Program-made: the position numbers and the translations under genes
Source of the DNA: TCS55 sp964343505
GTDB lineage: Bacteria > Fidelibacterota > Marinisomatia > Marinisomatales > TCS55
Assembly (NCBI GenBank): GCA_964343505.1
Contig: CAYFJU010000054.1
Span: forward strand, 1 to 22,015
Direction: 5' to 3'
DNA: 22,015 bases
The notes under the pieces: generated by a model
The model's input: the letters and a program-made list of their open reading frames with translations, nothing else
What the model was told of the DNA's origin: nothing
Databases searched by the model: none
Shown here: positions 1 through 9,007 of the stretch, one piece after another
Layout: each line of letters opens with the position of its first letter
Numbering within the stretch: position 1 is the stretch's first letter

Positions 1-75
1 CCTTTTATCTTTTTACTTTAAGCATTTTGACCATTTACACAAAATTCTTTATACCTCCGATTTATCCAACGTGCC

Positions 76-3003
76 TTAAAATGGATTAATCAACGCTAAG
101 CGGAAATATCGATTCGGTTTTAGGTTTTTTTGCCAGTCAGTTGTGGCTTGTGCCTCACCGGCTGAAAGTACCAGCAGGCCTAACCCCAGGCGTGCTTCAT
201 ACCCGGCGGTGATTACTATATCTTGTTTTTCTTGTCCACTGTACCAGGCATTCCCAAAATCAGATATCAGGGCCATAGAGAATATTTTTGGAACCACCGG
301 CAGGCGGTACTCAAGGGACCCAAAGATCAGCCGGTCGCCCAGGCGATAGCCGCTCCAGCCGCGTAAATTATGGTTTTCCGGAAGAAATTCGTCAAAGGTC
401 GGAAGTGGTGCATTCAGATAGATAGGCGCGTCATCGGACAGGCCAACATAGTCCTGCGCAGGCGGTTGACCGGATAGCGCCACCGTTTTCAGGCGGAAAT
501 AAAAGGCCGTTTTCCCCACCGGTAAATTAAAGTAACCATCCGTGGTGAAGCGGGTGTAGCTGAAATTACCAAACAGACTTTTGTTAGCGTAATCTGCTTT
601 CGCATACAATCCAAAACCTTGGGTGGGGTGGAGCCCATTCCATTTATGGGGGCGCTTGTTGGACCATAAATATCCAATGGATAAATACCCGTCATTGCCT
701 GCATCTGGGATTGGCAGGTTTACATATTGACTCGTATCCCGGGGAATAAGCTTGCCGGTCTTTTTGTCGGTTCGGGTCCCGACGGTCACATCGTGATTGA
801 TCAGGGTTAATCGGCCGAATAGCTCATGACTTGATGATTGAGATTCCCCAAAATTCATCGGATGACCGGCGGAGAATTGGACCCCATTTTTAGTATCAAC
901 CATGTTGGCCCCATCGTAAAACCGAAAAGAACCCATCGTATTTTTGAATACAGAAACACTCCACAAGGGGCCATGTTGGGCATTGGTGTAACCCAGGTAA
1001 TAACCACTTTCAGCCAAATCCCTGGCATTCAAAATGCCTATCCCAGAAAAAAGATGCCGGCCCAGTGCATCAGTCCATTGGGTCATTGCAAACGTGCTCA
1101 CGTCCGGAATAACCAGTGATGTTGCATGTCGTATGTGTTTGGTGAAACTATATTTTCGCGGTTTCGAAATCCCGGCCGGCGCTTCCGGTTTGGCATTCAC
1201 AAAGGAGACGTCGGGCCCGGACTTCAGCCAGCGGGTATAATTATCCCTGAGAGAAATGGGGGTCGTGTCTGGTTGACGAAAAGGATTCACTTTAACCAGC
1301 CGGGTTGAGTCCACGTCTGATAGGGTCCGGGCAAATAGCAGTGAATCCTCCGGAACCCATTGATGGGCCCAAATGCCATCGCCGGCATCCGTGTTGGCGC
1401 TAATGTCGCCATTGCTCAGGTTTATCGTATGAATGTTGGGTACCCCATTCCTGTTGGCCGTGTAAGAGATAGCGGCGCCGTCCGGATGCCAGGTCGGTAA
1501 AATGTCAGCAAGTGGATCGGTGGTCAATCGCTCCGTTACGCCGGATTTCAGATTCAGTGTATAAATATCCAAATTGGCATTTTTGGGTGATATGGCAAAA
1601 GCCAGATGCTCAGAATCCGGAGATACAGAAAGGTGGGTAATCTGGGTGTTTCCTGTAAAATGTGTCAGGGGTTTTGGCGCTTTTTCGTTGAGATTTACCG
1701 AATAAATATTGGATACATTATTGTGGTGGGCCGTAAAAGCGATCGTATTTGAATCCAGCCAAACGGGGTAGGTGGCCCGCATGGAATTGGTCAGCCACAG
1801 GTCTTCCTCCTTTTCGGTGTCATACACTTTTATGTCAAACACCTGGGACTGGTGCCGGCCAAAATGGTATTTGCTATAAGCGAGTTTTTTCCCATCCAGC
1901 GACCAGTTTAAGGAAGGATGGAACTGCCCAAAATCAACCTCATCTTTTTTCCACAATACTTTGGGTTTATAAGGCTTTTCTAAATTCAGAGAATCCTGTT
2001 TTGTTTTCTTTTTCTTCTTTTTCAGCTTTTCCAGGCCCTCTTCCCATTTTTCAAAGCGTTTACGCTCTTCAGCCGTATCGCGGACAGCGGTGAACAAGGA
2101 GATATCGCCCTGTTCCTTGTCATCGCGTCCAAGGAGGGCAATTTTGGTGCTATCCATGTGAAACTGAAACCATTGCATTTTTTTAATCGGGAGGTTTACC
2201 ACCTCCCCGATTTCTTTATAGGTTTCTTTTTGAGAACGGTACCCATAATAATAGGTATTCATGTGCCGCCGCCAGTCCTCATTGAACTGTTTTACTGAAA
2301 TACCGGTGGCCTTTTTAAATCCTTTTTTAAAATTGAAGAGTTTCAATTTGTTGCGGTAACCCAGAGTTTTGGCAATGGTTGAATCCCCAAAGCGGTCGGC
2401 CCAATACAGCATTTTAGAAAAACCATCGTGGTGGGGGTCCATTTCATTCAATGAATTTTTGAGTACATGCGTTTTGTGAGACAGGTCGGCCCGGTAGGGA
2501 CGCCAGCTTTCAGTTTCATATTCCGCCGTTCCTTCAACCGCCCACCCCGGCGTTCCGGATAAGAGCCATGCCCAGGGTTGGGGGAACCAGGATCGTGTCT
2601 TGTGAAAAAATACAATATGCTGTAATTCATGGGACAGAACTTGCTCCAACCATTTCCCTTTTTCCAACCAAATGGAGGCGTCGTTCTGATCCACCCAGAT
2701 AAAGGTGTTGTACATCCAGGTAGCAAAGCCGTTAAAGATTTCATCTTCGGATGTGAATATGATATCAATTTTGGGAATCGTGTCCAGGTCCATTTGGGCC
2801 AGCAGGGTCGGACGAACATGTTCAGCTATGATGGCCCCTTCTTCGGCGATGTCTTCAATCCCTTGGTGGTAATGGATATTGAAATGTTCGGTGGAAATGG
2901 TCTGCCACTTCAGCTCCGGGTGAACACGGCCGGACCACATCCAGGTACTCTGGGCGGAGGTAAAAGTGATGAGCGAAAAAACAGCAATCAGAAATTGTTT
3001 CAT
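76..3003 (-). CDS. Exported MA-like metallopeptidase with propeller and outer-membrane barrel
   Basis: 975 aa. A signal peptide covers about residues 1-18 (hydrophobic run ending near TSAQS). Residues 30-230 resemble the MA-clan gluzincin domain: HELQH at 125-129 is an HExxH zinc motif, and GWAVEGTAEYE (residues 153-163) offers the downstream glutamate ligand (E157 or E161). A lysine-rich linker follows near 325-345. About 360-600 hold TolB/PD40-like propeller repeats (phrases such as PSLNWSLDGKKLAYS and PTWHPDGAAISYT). About 690-975 is beta-rich with NLRGWSGYRLGDR then SLEYRLPV, reminiscent of the last strands of BamA/Omp85 barrels, and the protein ends in phenylalanine as outer-membrane proteins do. 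I infer a surface-anchored protease or assembly factor; its substrate is unknown. It is the last gene of the minus-strand run, 98 nt after the EamA gene, so it may have its own promoter. Confidence 0.85.
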   Translation of the reverse strand: MKQFLIAVFSLITFTSAQSTWMWSGRVHPELKWQTISTEHFNIHYHQGIEDIAEEGAIIAEHVRPTLLAQMDLDTIPKIDIIFTSEDEIFNGFATWMYNTFIWVDQNDASIWLEKGKWLEQVLSHELQHIVFFHKTRSWFPQPWAWLLSGTPGWAVEGTAEYETESWRPYRADLSHKTHVLKNSLNEMDPHHDGFSKMLYWADRFGDSTIAKTLGYRNKLKLFNFKKGFKKATGISVKQFNEDWRRHMNTYYYGYRSQKETYKEIGEVVNLPIKKMQWFQFHMDSTKIALLGRDDKEQGDISLFTAVRDTAEERKRFEKWEEGLEKLKKKKKKTKQDSLNLEKPYKPKVLWKKDEVDFGQFHPSLNWSLDGKKLAYSKYHFGRHQSQVFDIKVYDTEKEEDLWLTNSMRATYPVWLDSNTIAFTAHHNNVSNIYSVNLNEKAPKPLTHFTGNTQITHLSVSPDSEHLAFAISPKNANLDIYTLNLKSGVTERLTTDPLADILPTWHPDGAAISYTANRNGVPNIHTINLSNGDISANTDAGDGIWAHQWVPEDSLLFARTLSDVDSTRLVKVNPFRQPDTTPISLRDNYTRWLKSGPDVSFVNAKPEAPAGISKPRKYSFTKHIRHATSLVIPDVSTFAMTQWTDALGRHLFSGIGILNARDLAESGYYLGYTNAQHGPLWSVSVFKNTMGSFRFYDGANMVDTKNGVQFSAGHPMNFGESQSSSHELFGRLTLINHDVTVGTRTDKKTGKLIPRDTSQYVNLPIPDAGNDGYLSIGYLWSNKRPHKWNGLHPTQGFGLYAKADYANKSLFGNFSYTRFTTDGYFNLPVGKTAFYFRLKTVALSGQPPAQDYVGLSDDAPIYLNAPLPTFDEFLPENHNLRGWSGYRLGDRLIFGSLEYRLPVVPKIFSMALISDFGNAWYSGQEKQDIVITAGYEARLGLGLLVLSAGEAQATTDWQKNLKPNRYFRLALINPF

Positions 3004-3101
3004 TAGGGATAGCCTATTGGTTGCAGAATTGGGTTTGGAAATGTGAAGTAAAAAACGTTTGGTTTAAAGACCCCAAATTATTCTTTTGGTTGTCTTAGAA
3101 T

Positions 3102-4001
3102 TTAACCAGATTGAGGCGTCGAAAACTGTTGTTCTTTGAATACACCCAATACACCGATAATAACTAAAATGGCGCCGGCGAATGTCCACTGTGTAATAGG
3201 TTCACCCAATATGATAAAGCCCAGGATGACAGCGATTACCGGATTAACATAGGCATAGGTAAGCACAATCTTGGTGGGCAACAGCTTGAGCGCTTTTACA
3301 AAGGAAGTGAAGGCGATGACTGAACCGAAAACCACCAAATAGCCCCAGGCCATCCAAGCCTCCGGTGTAGGTTTAATTATTGATTCTTTCATTAGGATGG
3401 AGGCGACCAGCAGCCCGCCCCCGCCAAATATTTGCTGGTAAGCAGAACTGACTTCAGGGCTGGAATGGATATGTTTTCGTTTTTGGTACACCGACCCGGC
3501 CCCCCAGCTCAAACCCGCAAGGGTCAGCAAGCCCGCGCCGCCCAAGTCGCCCAGGTTACCGGTGGATATACTGGGCCAGTTTAAAACGGCAATGCCCGCC
3601 ATACCGGTCAATAATGAAAGGACAAGATGCAGGGTTGGCCGCTGCCTGTCCAGGACTGCTTCGATAATCGCAACCCAAATCGGCGTGCAGGCGATAAGCA
3701 AGGCGGCATAGCCGGAATCCACGGTTGTTTCAGCCACAGCTACCAGACCGTTACCTCCGAACCACAAAGCCAAGCCAGAAATGGCCAACACCTTTAATTC
3801 GGCCTTGGGAACAGTAACAGATTTCCGTTTGACCAGCTTTACCAGCCCCAGGAGGATGATACTCCCGGCAAACACGCGCAAGGTAGACATCATCATAGGC
3901 GGGAAGCCCGAGCCCTCCTGGACGGCGACGCGAATCCCAAGGTATGTACTGCCCCATACGATATAGACAACAAAGAGGTGTAGAAGCCCGGAGATATTCA
4001 T
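3102..4001 (-). CDS. EamA/DMT-superfamily permease
   Basis: 299 aa, the usual length for ten-helix drug/metabolite transporters. The N-terminus has the family phrase YIVWGSTYLGIRVAV, and the second repeat has AGLSWGAGSVYQKRK and the closing motif GEPITQWTFAGAILVIIGV. Two EamA repeats of five helices each cover about residues 8-140 and 155-290. These inner-membrane proteins usually export or exchange amino acids or other small metabolites; the substrate cannot be read from sequence. The start lies one base past the stop of the upstream symporter gene, so the two are probably translationally coupled. Confidence 0.9.
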   Translation of the reverse strand: MNISGLLHLFVVYIVWGSTYLGIRVAVQEGSGFPPMMMSTLRVFAGSIILLGLVKLVKRKSVTVPKAELKVLAISGLALWFGGNGLVAVAETTVDSGYAALLIACTPIWVAIIEAVLDRQRPTLHLVLSLLTGMAGIAVLNWPSISTGNLGDLGGAGLLTLAGLSWGAGSVYQKRKHIHSSPEVSSAYQQIFGGGGLLVASILMKESIIKPTPEAWMAWGYLVVFGSVIAFTSFVKALKLLPTKIVLTYAYVNPVIAVILGFIILGEPITQWTFAGAILVIIGVLGVFKEQQFSTPQSG

Positions 4002-4002
4002 T

Positions 4003-5475
4003 CTAATTCAATTTTTCTGGGTAAATAAACTTTTCGACAAAAGTCAAAGTTGCAATATTGATTATCAACCCCCACACACCGGCATGAATACCCCAGGGTT
4101 TGGTAGGAATATCCACGCCGAGTTTGTTCGCCATCATGGTACTGACCGCAAATATTGTTCCTAGGGCCATGCCCCAAAAAACCGATTTTGGGTTCAGTTT
4201 TTTCATATGCAACCCCAAGAAAATGGCTGGCGCGACCTGGATAAGGAGTTCCAGTTTTATTTCCAGTAACCGCCAAATGGTCTGAGGGAGTGTAATGGCT
4301 AAGTAAACAGCAACAGCCATGATGATCCACGATAATAATTTTCCGATTTTTGTGAGCTCGGACTGACTGGCCCCTGGTTTAAACCTTGTGAAAAAATCTT
4401 TCGTAATGATGGATGACATGGAAAGTAAAGCTGAGTCTACCGTGGACATGATCGCTGCAATCGTTGCAGAAAGAAACAGAACCAATAGACCGCTTCCGAT
4501 GGCGCCCCGCTGGCCTAAATCCTGCAGAACCAGCAAGGTGATTTTTTCACTGCCCTGGCGGTCTAAATTGGGTATGATTGCTGAGCCGGCTAAACCCACA
4601 ACAACCATGAAAAATACCGTCACTAAAGGCATGAAGGCCATAATTTGAATTGAACGTTTTAAGGCCAATTCACTGCGGGCAGAATAAATGCGCTGAATGG
4701 CGTGGGGATAAATGGAAATGCCGAAAAACCCCAGCGCAACAGTGCTTATCCATGCCCGTTTTTCAACCCAATCCGGCGGGACGAATTTTTGCGGCCCAGT
4801 TTGTTGGAGTTGGTCATAAATAAAAGTGAAACCGCCATATTCATTTTGAATAGTAAAAAAAATGGTTGTTACGCCAACGAGTAGAATAATGCCCTGAATA
4901 ACGTCGGTCCAGGCCACGCTACGCATCCCTCCCAGGGTTTCATAAATCACCATTACCAGGGAAAGAATAATGATGCCATAAGCAAAAGGGATGACGCCGC
5001 CGGTCACGGCTACGATAATATAACCAATCGCCTTCAGATTAGTCAGAACATAATTGGCCAAGGCGGTTATGCATAAAACTGCAGCAAGAACCGTCATCAA
5101 TTTATGGTTGAATCGGTATTGAATAAAATCGCCGGGTGTGATAAAATTGTGCGTTCGGGACAGTCTAAACAGCCTGGGAGCATAGATTAAATAAGCGCCC
5201 ACGGCAGCCGAAAGAAAAGTGATTAAAACCAGCGCATCATACCCGTCCCGGTAAGCGCGGCCGGCAAACCCCACTAAGGTGTTTCCACTATACTGGGTTG
5301 CATATAGGGTTAAAAAAAGAACAAAGACGCCCATGCCACGTCCAGCTAAATAAAAATCCGAAAGGGTATCTTCTTGTTGTGCTTTTCGACCGAGCCATCC
5401 AATCAGAATTAGGGAGGTCAAATATAGAGCCAGGAAAGTAATCCCCCCGGGGCCGAGCAAGGCAGCATTATTCAT
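4003..5475 (-). CDS. Sodium/solute symporter (SSS family), 490 aa
   Basis: 490 aa with about 13 hydrophobic segments. SSS signatures: DFYLAGRGMGVFVLFLTLYATQYSG at the N-terminus (residues about 41-65), GGMRSVAWTDVIQG near residue 185, and the later serine-rich segment SATIAAIMSTVDSALLSMSS that contributes to the second sodium site in this fold. It should import a small organic solute with Na+ across the inner membrane. Its first 8 bases overlap the end of the small two-helix gene upstream, an arrangement known for SSS carriers with a small accessory subunit (for example YhdT with PanF, YjcH with ActP). The substrate is not deducible. Confidence 0.92.
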   Translation of the reverse strand: MNNAALLGPGGITFLALYLTSLILIGWLGRKAQQEDTLSDFYLAGRGMGVFVLFLTLYATQYSGNTLVGFAGRAYRDGYDALVLITFLSAAVGAYLIYAPRLFRLSRTHNFITPGDFIQYRFNHKLMTVLAAVLCITALANYVLTNLKAIGYIIVAVTGGVIPFAYGIIILSLVMVIYETLGGMRSVAWTDVIQGIILLVGVTTIFFTIQNEYGGFTFIYDQLQQTGPQKFVPPDWVEKRAWISTVALGFFGISIYPHAIQRIYSARSELALKRSIQIMAFMPLVTVFFMVVVGLAGSAIIPNLDRQGSEKITLLVLQDLGQRGAIGSGLLVLFLSATIAAIMSTVDSALLSMSSIITKDFFTRFKPGASQSELTKIGKLLSWIIMAVAVYLAITLPQTIWRLLEIKLELLIQVAPAIFLGLHMKKLNPKSVFWGMALGTIFAVSTMMANKLGVDIPTKPWGIHAGVWGLIINIATLTFVEKFIYPEKLN

Positions 5476-5665
5476 TGGGATCTTGCACCTGCCAATATTT
5501 TTCCAGGATATAAGCTAAAACAGCGGAATATACGCCGGCCATGAGGATGGCATATAAAGACCAGTTGGGTAATCCAAAAGTGATGCTTGAAGGATCAAAA
5601 AACCACCAAGGCACCGTCAGAATGAGCGCCGTGATTGAAACCAGAAATGCCCGTCTGCGTGACAT
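5468..5665 (-). CDS. Small two-helix membrane protein, probable symporter partner (DUF3311-like)
   Basis: 65 aa when started at the methionine before SRRRAFLVS. An upstream in-frame ATG would extend it into the hydrolase gene and add a polar tail, so I prefer the short start, 4 nt after the hydrolase stop. It has two hydrophobic helices (about 7-27 and 34-54) around the loop DPSSITFGLPNWSLY, resembling the DUF3311/DUF997 class of small proteins encoded beside SSS symporters. It overlaps the following symporter gene by 8 nt, implying coupled translation and a 1:1 partnership. The family assignment comes from layout and a short motif and is tentative. Confidence 0.75.
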   Translation of the reverse strand: MSRRRAFLVSITALILTVPWWFFDPSSITFGLPNWSLYAILMAGVYSAVLAYILEKYWQVQDPNE

Positions 5666-5669
5666 GGTT

Positions 5670-7037
5670 TTAGTGAAAAATAAATTCCGGGACAGACTGT
5701 TTCCCGCTGAGCATTGGACTGGGTTTATCCCGCAGGTATTGGTCAAAAAATTCTAACGATACTTGATTGATCAGAAAGACGGATCTTTGCCGGTCGATTT
5801 CTCCCACCTCTAAAATTCGGCGGACATACGGGGAGAACAAAGGCGCATCGCTATAATCCAAATGGCGGGTTCCTTTAATGGTAATCCGCATGGAAGGCCC
5901 GCTATTATATTTCATGATGGAATCCGTGACGGAAGAATTTGTGGGATAATCAGAATCGTCCCAATGGGGTCGGCCCACATAAAGGAAAGGCTGCTTAAGA
6001 CCTGTTTCAATCACTTTTTTCGGCACCGGGTTCATCCAACTATCCTGAACCATGGTGGCCTTGATACGGTCATCCAAAAAAGAGGCCAGGGTGCTCGTGC
6101 CGCCCCCAAAAGAATGGCCGGTCACACCGATGTGACTCAGATCCAAATAACCACTCAACGGGTGTTTTATTTCGCCCGATTGGATACGTTCCAGTTTGTC
6201 GACGATAAAACTGATGTCCGCCGCACGGGTATTAATCTGTTTCCGGCGAATATTAACACTGTCGGGGTGTCCGGTGATATGGGAGCGGTAGTCAGCAATA
6301 TTTCCATCTGGGAAAACCGTTATATTGGCGTCGTGGCTATGATCCACCGATACAACAATGTATCCGTGGCTGGCTAGTTTTTCCGCCAATGAAGTATGGA
6401 ATTGCCGCATCGCTGTAATTCCATGGGAAATAATAATAACAGGGAAAGGCGCCGGACCGGCATCCGGCGCCAAACTAAGGAAACTATTGGTTTTTGTGAG
6501 GCCCAAATGCTTTACCAGGAAACTGGGGAATCCGCCAGCCTTACCCATTGCTTGAGCGCGGAGGTCCATTCTATCTAAGTAAGGTGTGCGCTTGGCTTTT
6601 TTTATTTTTACGCCCGGGTACCAGAATTGTACCATGATCTGTCTTTTATCATTGGGATCTTCATCCGTAAACCATTCCATACGGTCTTGATCTACCCAGT
6701 GGTGAATGGTGGATCCTATGGTATAGGGTCCCGTCAGGGCCGGCATTGTTATGACCGGTACAGCAATCGGGAGAAAAAACGAAAGACCAAACCAGATTAA
6801 AAACACCGCTTTAATCAGTCCCGGAATAGTTCGTTTTTGCGACAGGACTAAGCCGATGATAAGGCCATAAACGGGAATCATCTGCCATCTGGTTTGTTCA
6901 ATAAAAAAGTGAATGAGAAAAACAGCAAAAATGATTTTTAATAATAATTTTGACTGATTTCTCTTGTCCGGGTTGGAAAAAACCTGGATAGTTCCCCAAC
7001 CTAATAGAATAATTAAAATGATCTCAAATGGTCTCAA
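5670..7037 (-). CDS. Membrane-anchored alpha/beta hydrolase, PAF-acetylhydrolase-like
   Basis: 455 aa. About residues 1-100 contain three or four hydrophobic helices; the rest is a serine hydrolase. PVIIISHGITAMRQFH (from 199) gives the oxyanion-hole HG, GHSFGGG (307-313) holds nucleophile Ser309, Asp332 (VQDSWM) is a candidate acid and His392 (GTRHLDYSD) the general base. The order and the long insert before the nucleophile resemble the platelet-activating-factor acetylhydrolase/plasma lipase family, which cleaves short acyl esters. I infer cleavage of an ester, perhaps one supplied by the flanking symporters. It sits 24 nt after a symporter gene and 4 nt before the two-helix gene, clearly within the operon. 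Confidence 0.88.
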   Translation of the reverse strand: MRPFEIILIILLGWGTIQVFSNPDKRNQSKLLLKIIFAVFLIHFFIEQTRWQMIPVYGLIIGLVLSQKRTIPGLIKAVFLIWFGLSFFLPIAVPVITMPALTGPYTIGSTIHHWVDQDRMEWFTDEDPNDKRQIMVQFWYPGVKIKKAKRTPYLDRMDLRAQAMGKAGGFPSFLVKHLGLTKTNSFLSLAPDAGPAPFPVIIISHGITAMRQFHTSLAEKLASHGYIVVSVDHSHDANITVFPDGNIADYRSHITGHPDSVNIRRKQINTRAADISFIVDKLERIQSGEIKHPLSGYLDLSHIGVTGHSFGGGTSTLASFLDDRIKATMVQDSWMNPVPKKVIETGLKQPFLYVGRPHWDDSDYPTNSSVTDSIMKYNSGPSMRITIKGTRHLDYSDAPLFSPYVRRILEVGEIDRQRSVFLINQVSLEFFDQYLRDKPSPMLSGKQSVPEFIFH

Positions 7038-7061
7038 AACAAACCCCTTTTTAGAATAATG

Positions 7062-8939
7062 TTAGTCTAATTCTTCGGATATTTTTTCTACTTCCTCCGG
7101 ATCGAGCGGTTCGGACATGCCCATATGAAAAGCCAAAAACCACATCACAAAAATACCGAAACCTAAAAACAGGAGTTGCCACACCCACAATGAAGGGAGG
7201 CCGAACGGCGCCCAAAGTGCCGGGGAATTCGGGTCAGAAAAAATTGAATTACCGATTGTGGCAAAAGGGCCGAATCCCACCAAGAACCAAAATAGAGTTA
7301 ACCCCCAGGCGAGTTTAACTTTTTTCTTTCGCTCGAGGGACATACCTGTGACCAGCTGGAGTAATTGATGTTTTTTCGCTTTAACAGATTTTTCCGCCGC
7401 CGATTCAGGTGAAAAATGGGAAACCAGAAATGTTGTTAACAGGTTGAACAAAATTCCCCAACCGGCGCTGTGGATCGTCAGGGGATAAGCGCCCCAAGGT
7501 ACACCAAACCAGGCGGAGGTTCTATCTGTTAGCGTTACGGCGATGAGCCCGACGACCAATCCCGCCACAACGCCTTTACGGGTAAACCCTTTATAATAAC
7601 AGATACCGATCAGGGCCGGATACATTTGGAAGCCGTAAGCCACCGCCAGTCCGCCGAGCATCACAATGGCTTGACTGGAATTCGCGGCAACGATCAAGGC
7701 CGCGCCGGTGACGAGGACCACGAAAATACGGCCGCTGAGTTTTTGAGTGTGATCAGACGCGCCCGGTGAAATGTATTTGGCATAAATGTCGCGGGTGACC
7801 ATGGCGCTGAAGGTGGACATATAGGCGGCGCCGGTACTCTGCATGGCCGCCAAGGCACAAACGGCTAAAAGGCCCACCAGCCACGGCGCTGCATCTGAAA
7901 GTAAATTAATGAGTTGTGGTACAAGGTTTTTGTCATTGATGCTTTCTAATACACCGTTGGCAACGAGCACATTGCTACCCAATCCCTGGAAAATTGTAAA
8001 TGTAAATAACAGGATGCCAATCACCAAGGATGAGGCCACCACCTGTTGCCAGCGGAAAGCCCGGGGCGTTTTGTTTGAAAAAGCCCACATAGAAAAGGCC
8101 GGTGATGATTGAATTCCCATGAGGGCGAACATGTAGGTCATACACATGATGCCGGTCCAAGGACCACCGGAAGCTTTAGCGCCTGATGATACCATTTGGA
8201 CACTCCCCGGTATGGCAACTTTCATGGAATACCCATCGGGGGTAAGGTTTTGTCCTGATGAAACATCGGTGCGAACCAAGTCCGCTAGGCCCTGCGTAAA
8301 CCCGCTCCAACCGCCGACGTAATTAATGGCAATGCCCCCCAGAATGGCAATACCTACAGCGAGCAGGATTGCCTGGGCGCAATCCACAAATGCAACGGAC
8401 CTCAGCCCTCCGGAAGCCACATAAATCATCACCACAGTGGACAGGGCAAACATGCCAAAGTTTACACTAACGAAGCCGTCTGTAAGCACATTAAATAAAT
8501 CCCCCGAGGCCCTGAGTTGAACACCTAAATAAGGAACGCTGAACAGGAACGCCACAAGCACCGTTAAAAGACGCATAGCGTTTCCGCCATAGTAATCACT
8601 GTACATTTCGCCAGGAGTAATGTAATGATATGCTCTGCCCAAAACCCACTGTCGGCGCAGGAACAACACACCGGTAAATGGAATTGTCAGGGCATAAAAA
8701 GAAGCAAAGGCATAGGGTAACCCATCCGTAAAAATTTTACCGGGATGACCGACAAACGTCCAGCCGCTAAAACTGGTGGCGGTGGCCGCTAACACAAAGA
8801 CCCATACACCGATCGAACGGCCGGCCAAAAAATAGTCCGTTGATGTTTTAGCTGAGCGAGCACCCTTAAATCCCCAAAATAGACAATAAGTCCAATAGAG
8901 ACTGACAAATGCAATGAGCCAGATATATTTTGCGTCCAT
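7062..8939 (-). CDS. Sodium/solute symporter (SSS family), 625 aa
   Basis: 625 aa, longer than the second symporter in the same run (490 aa). SSS hallmarks: TDYFLAGRSIGVWVFVLAAT (about 34-53), the SGGLRSVAFVDCAQA segment near 180, and the AALAAMQSTGAAYMSTFSAM-like serine/threonine-rich helix near 365. About residues 525-600 form an extra C-terminal portion with two further hydrophobic helices and an acidic tail. It is an inner-membrane Na+-coupled importer of unknown substrate. The two symporters are clearly diverged rather than a recent duplicate. Confidence 0.92.
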   Translation of the reverse strand: MDAKYIWLIAFVSLYWTYCLFWGFKGARSAKTSTDYFLAGRSIGVWVFVLAATATSFSGWTFVGHPGKIFTDGLPYAFASFYALTIPFTGVLFLRRQWVLGRAYHYITPGEMYSDYYGGNAMRLLTVLVAFLFSVPYLGVQLRASGDLFNVLTDGFVSVNFGMFALSTVVMIYVASGGLRSVAFVDCAQAILLAVGIAILGGIAINYVGGWSGFTQGLADLVRTDVSSGQNLTPDGYSMKVAIPGSVQMVSSGAKASGGPWTGIMCMTYMFALMGIQSSPAFSMWAFSNKTPRAFRWQQVVASSLVIGILLFTFTIFQGLGSNVLVANGVLESINDKNLVPQLINLLSDAAPWLVGLLAVCALAAMQSTGAAYMSTFSAMVTRDIYAKYISPGASDHTQKLSGRIFVVLVTGAALIVAANSSQAIVMLGGLAVAYGFQMYPALIGICYYKGFTRKGVVAGLVVGLIAVTLTDRTSAWFGVPWGAYPLTIHSAGWGILFNLLTTFLVSHFSPESAAEKSVKAKKHQLLQLVTGMSLERKKKVKLAWGLTLFWFLVGFGPFATIGNSIFSDPNSPALWAPFGLPSLWVWQLLFLGFGIFVMWFLAFHMGMSEPLDPEEVEKISEELD

Positions 8940-8943
8940 ATTT

Positions 8944-8948
8944 CTCCT
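8944..8948 (-). promoter_or_regulatory. Strong Shine-Dalgarno for the 625-aa symporter
   Basis: On the minus strand AGGAG lies four bases before the ATG, with a second AGGAG about 10 bases further upstream. This fixes the start of the symporter gene and suggests efficient initiation. Confidence 0.7.
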
Positions 8949-9007
8949 ATAACTCCTTTTTAAGTTCGGGAATTATAGGGTAACGGGATGGAAAGTGGGA
9001 AGGGAAA

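Noticed and set aside
5666..5746. Upstream start extending the two-helix protein to 92 aa
   Set aside because: The extension would overlap the hydrolase gene by about 77 nt and adds a polar stretch without family likeness; the internal ATG gives tight operon spacing.
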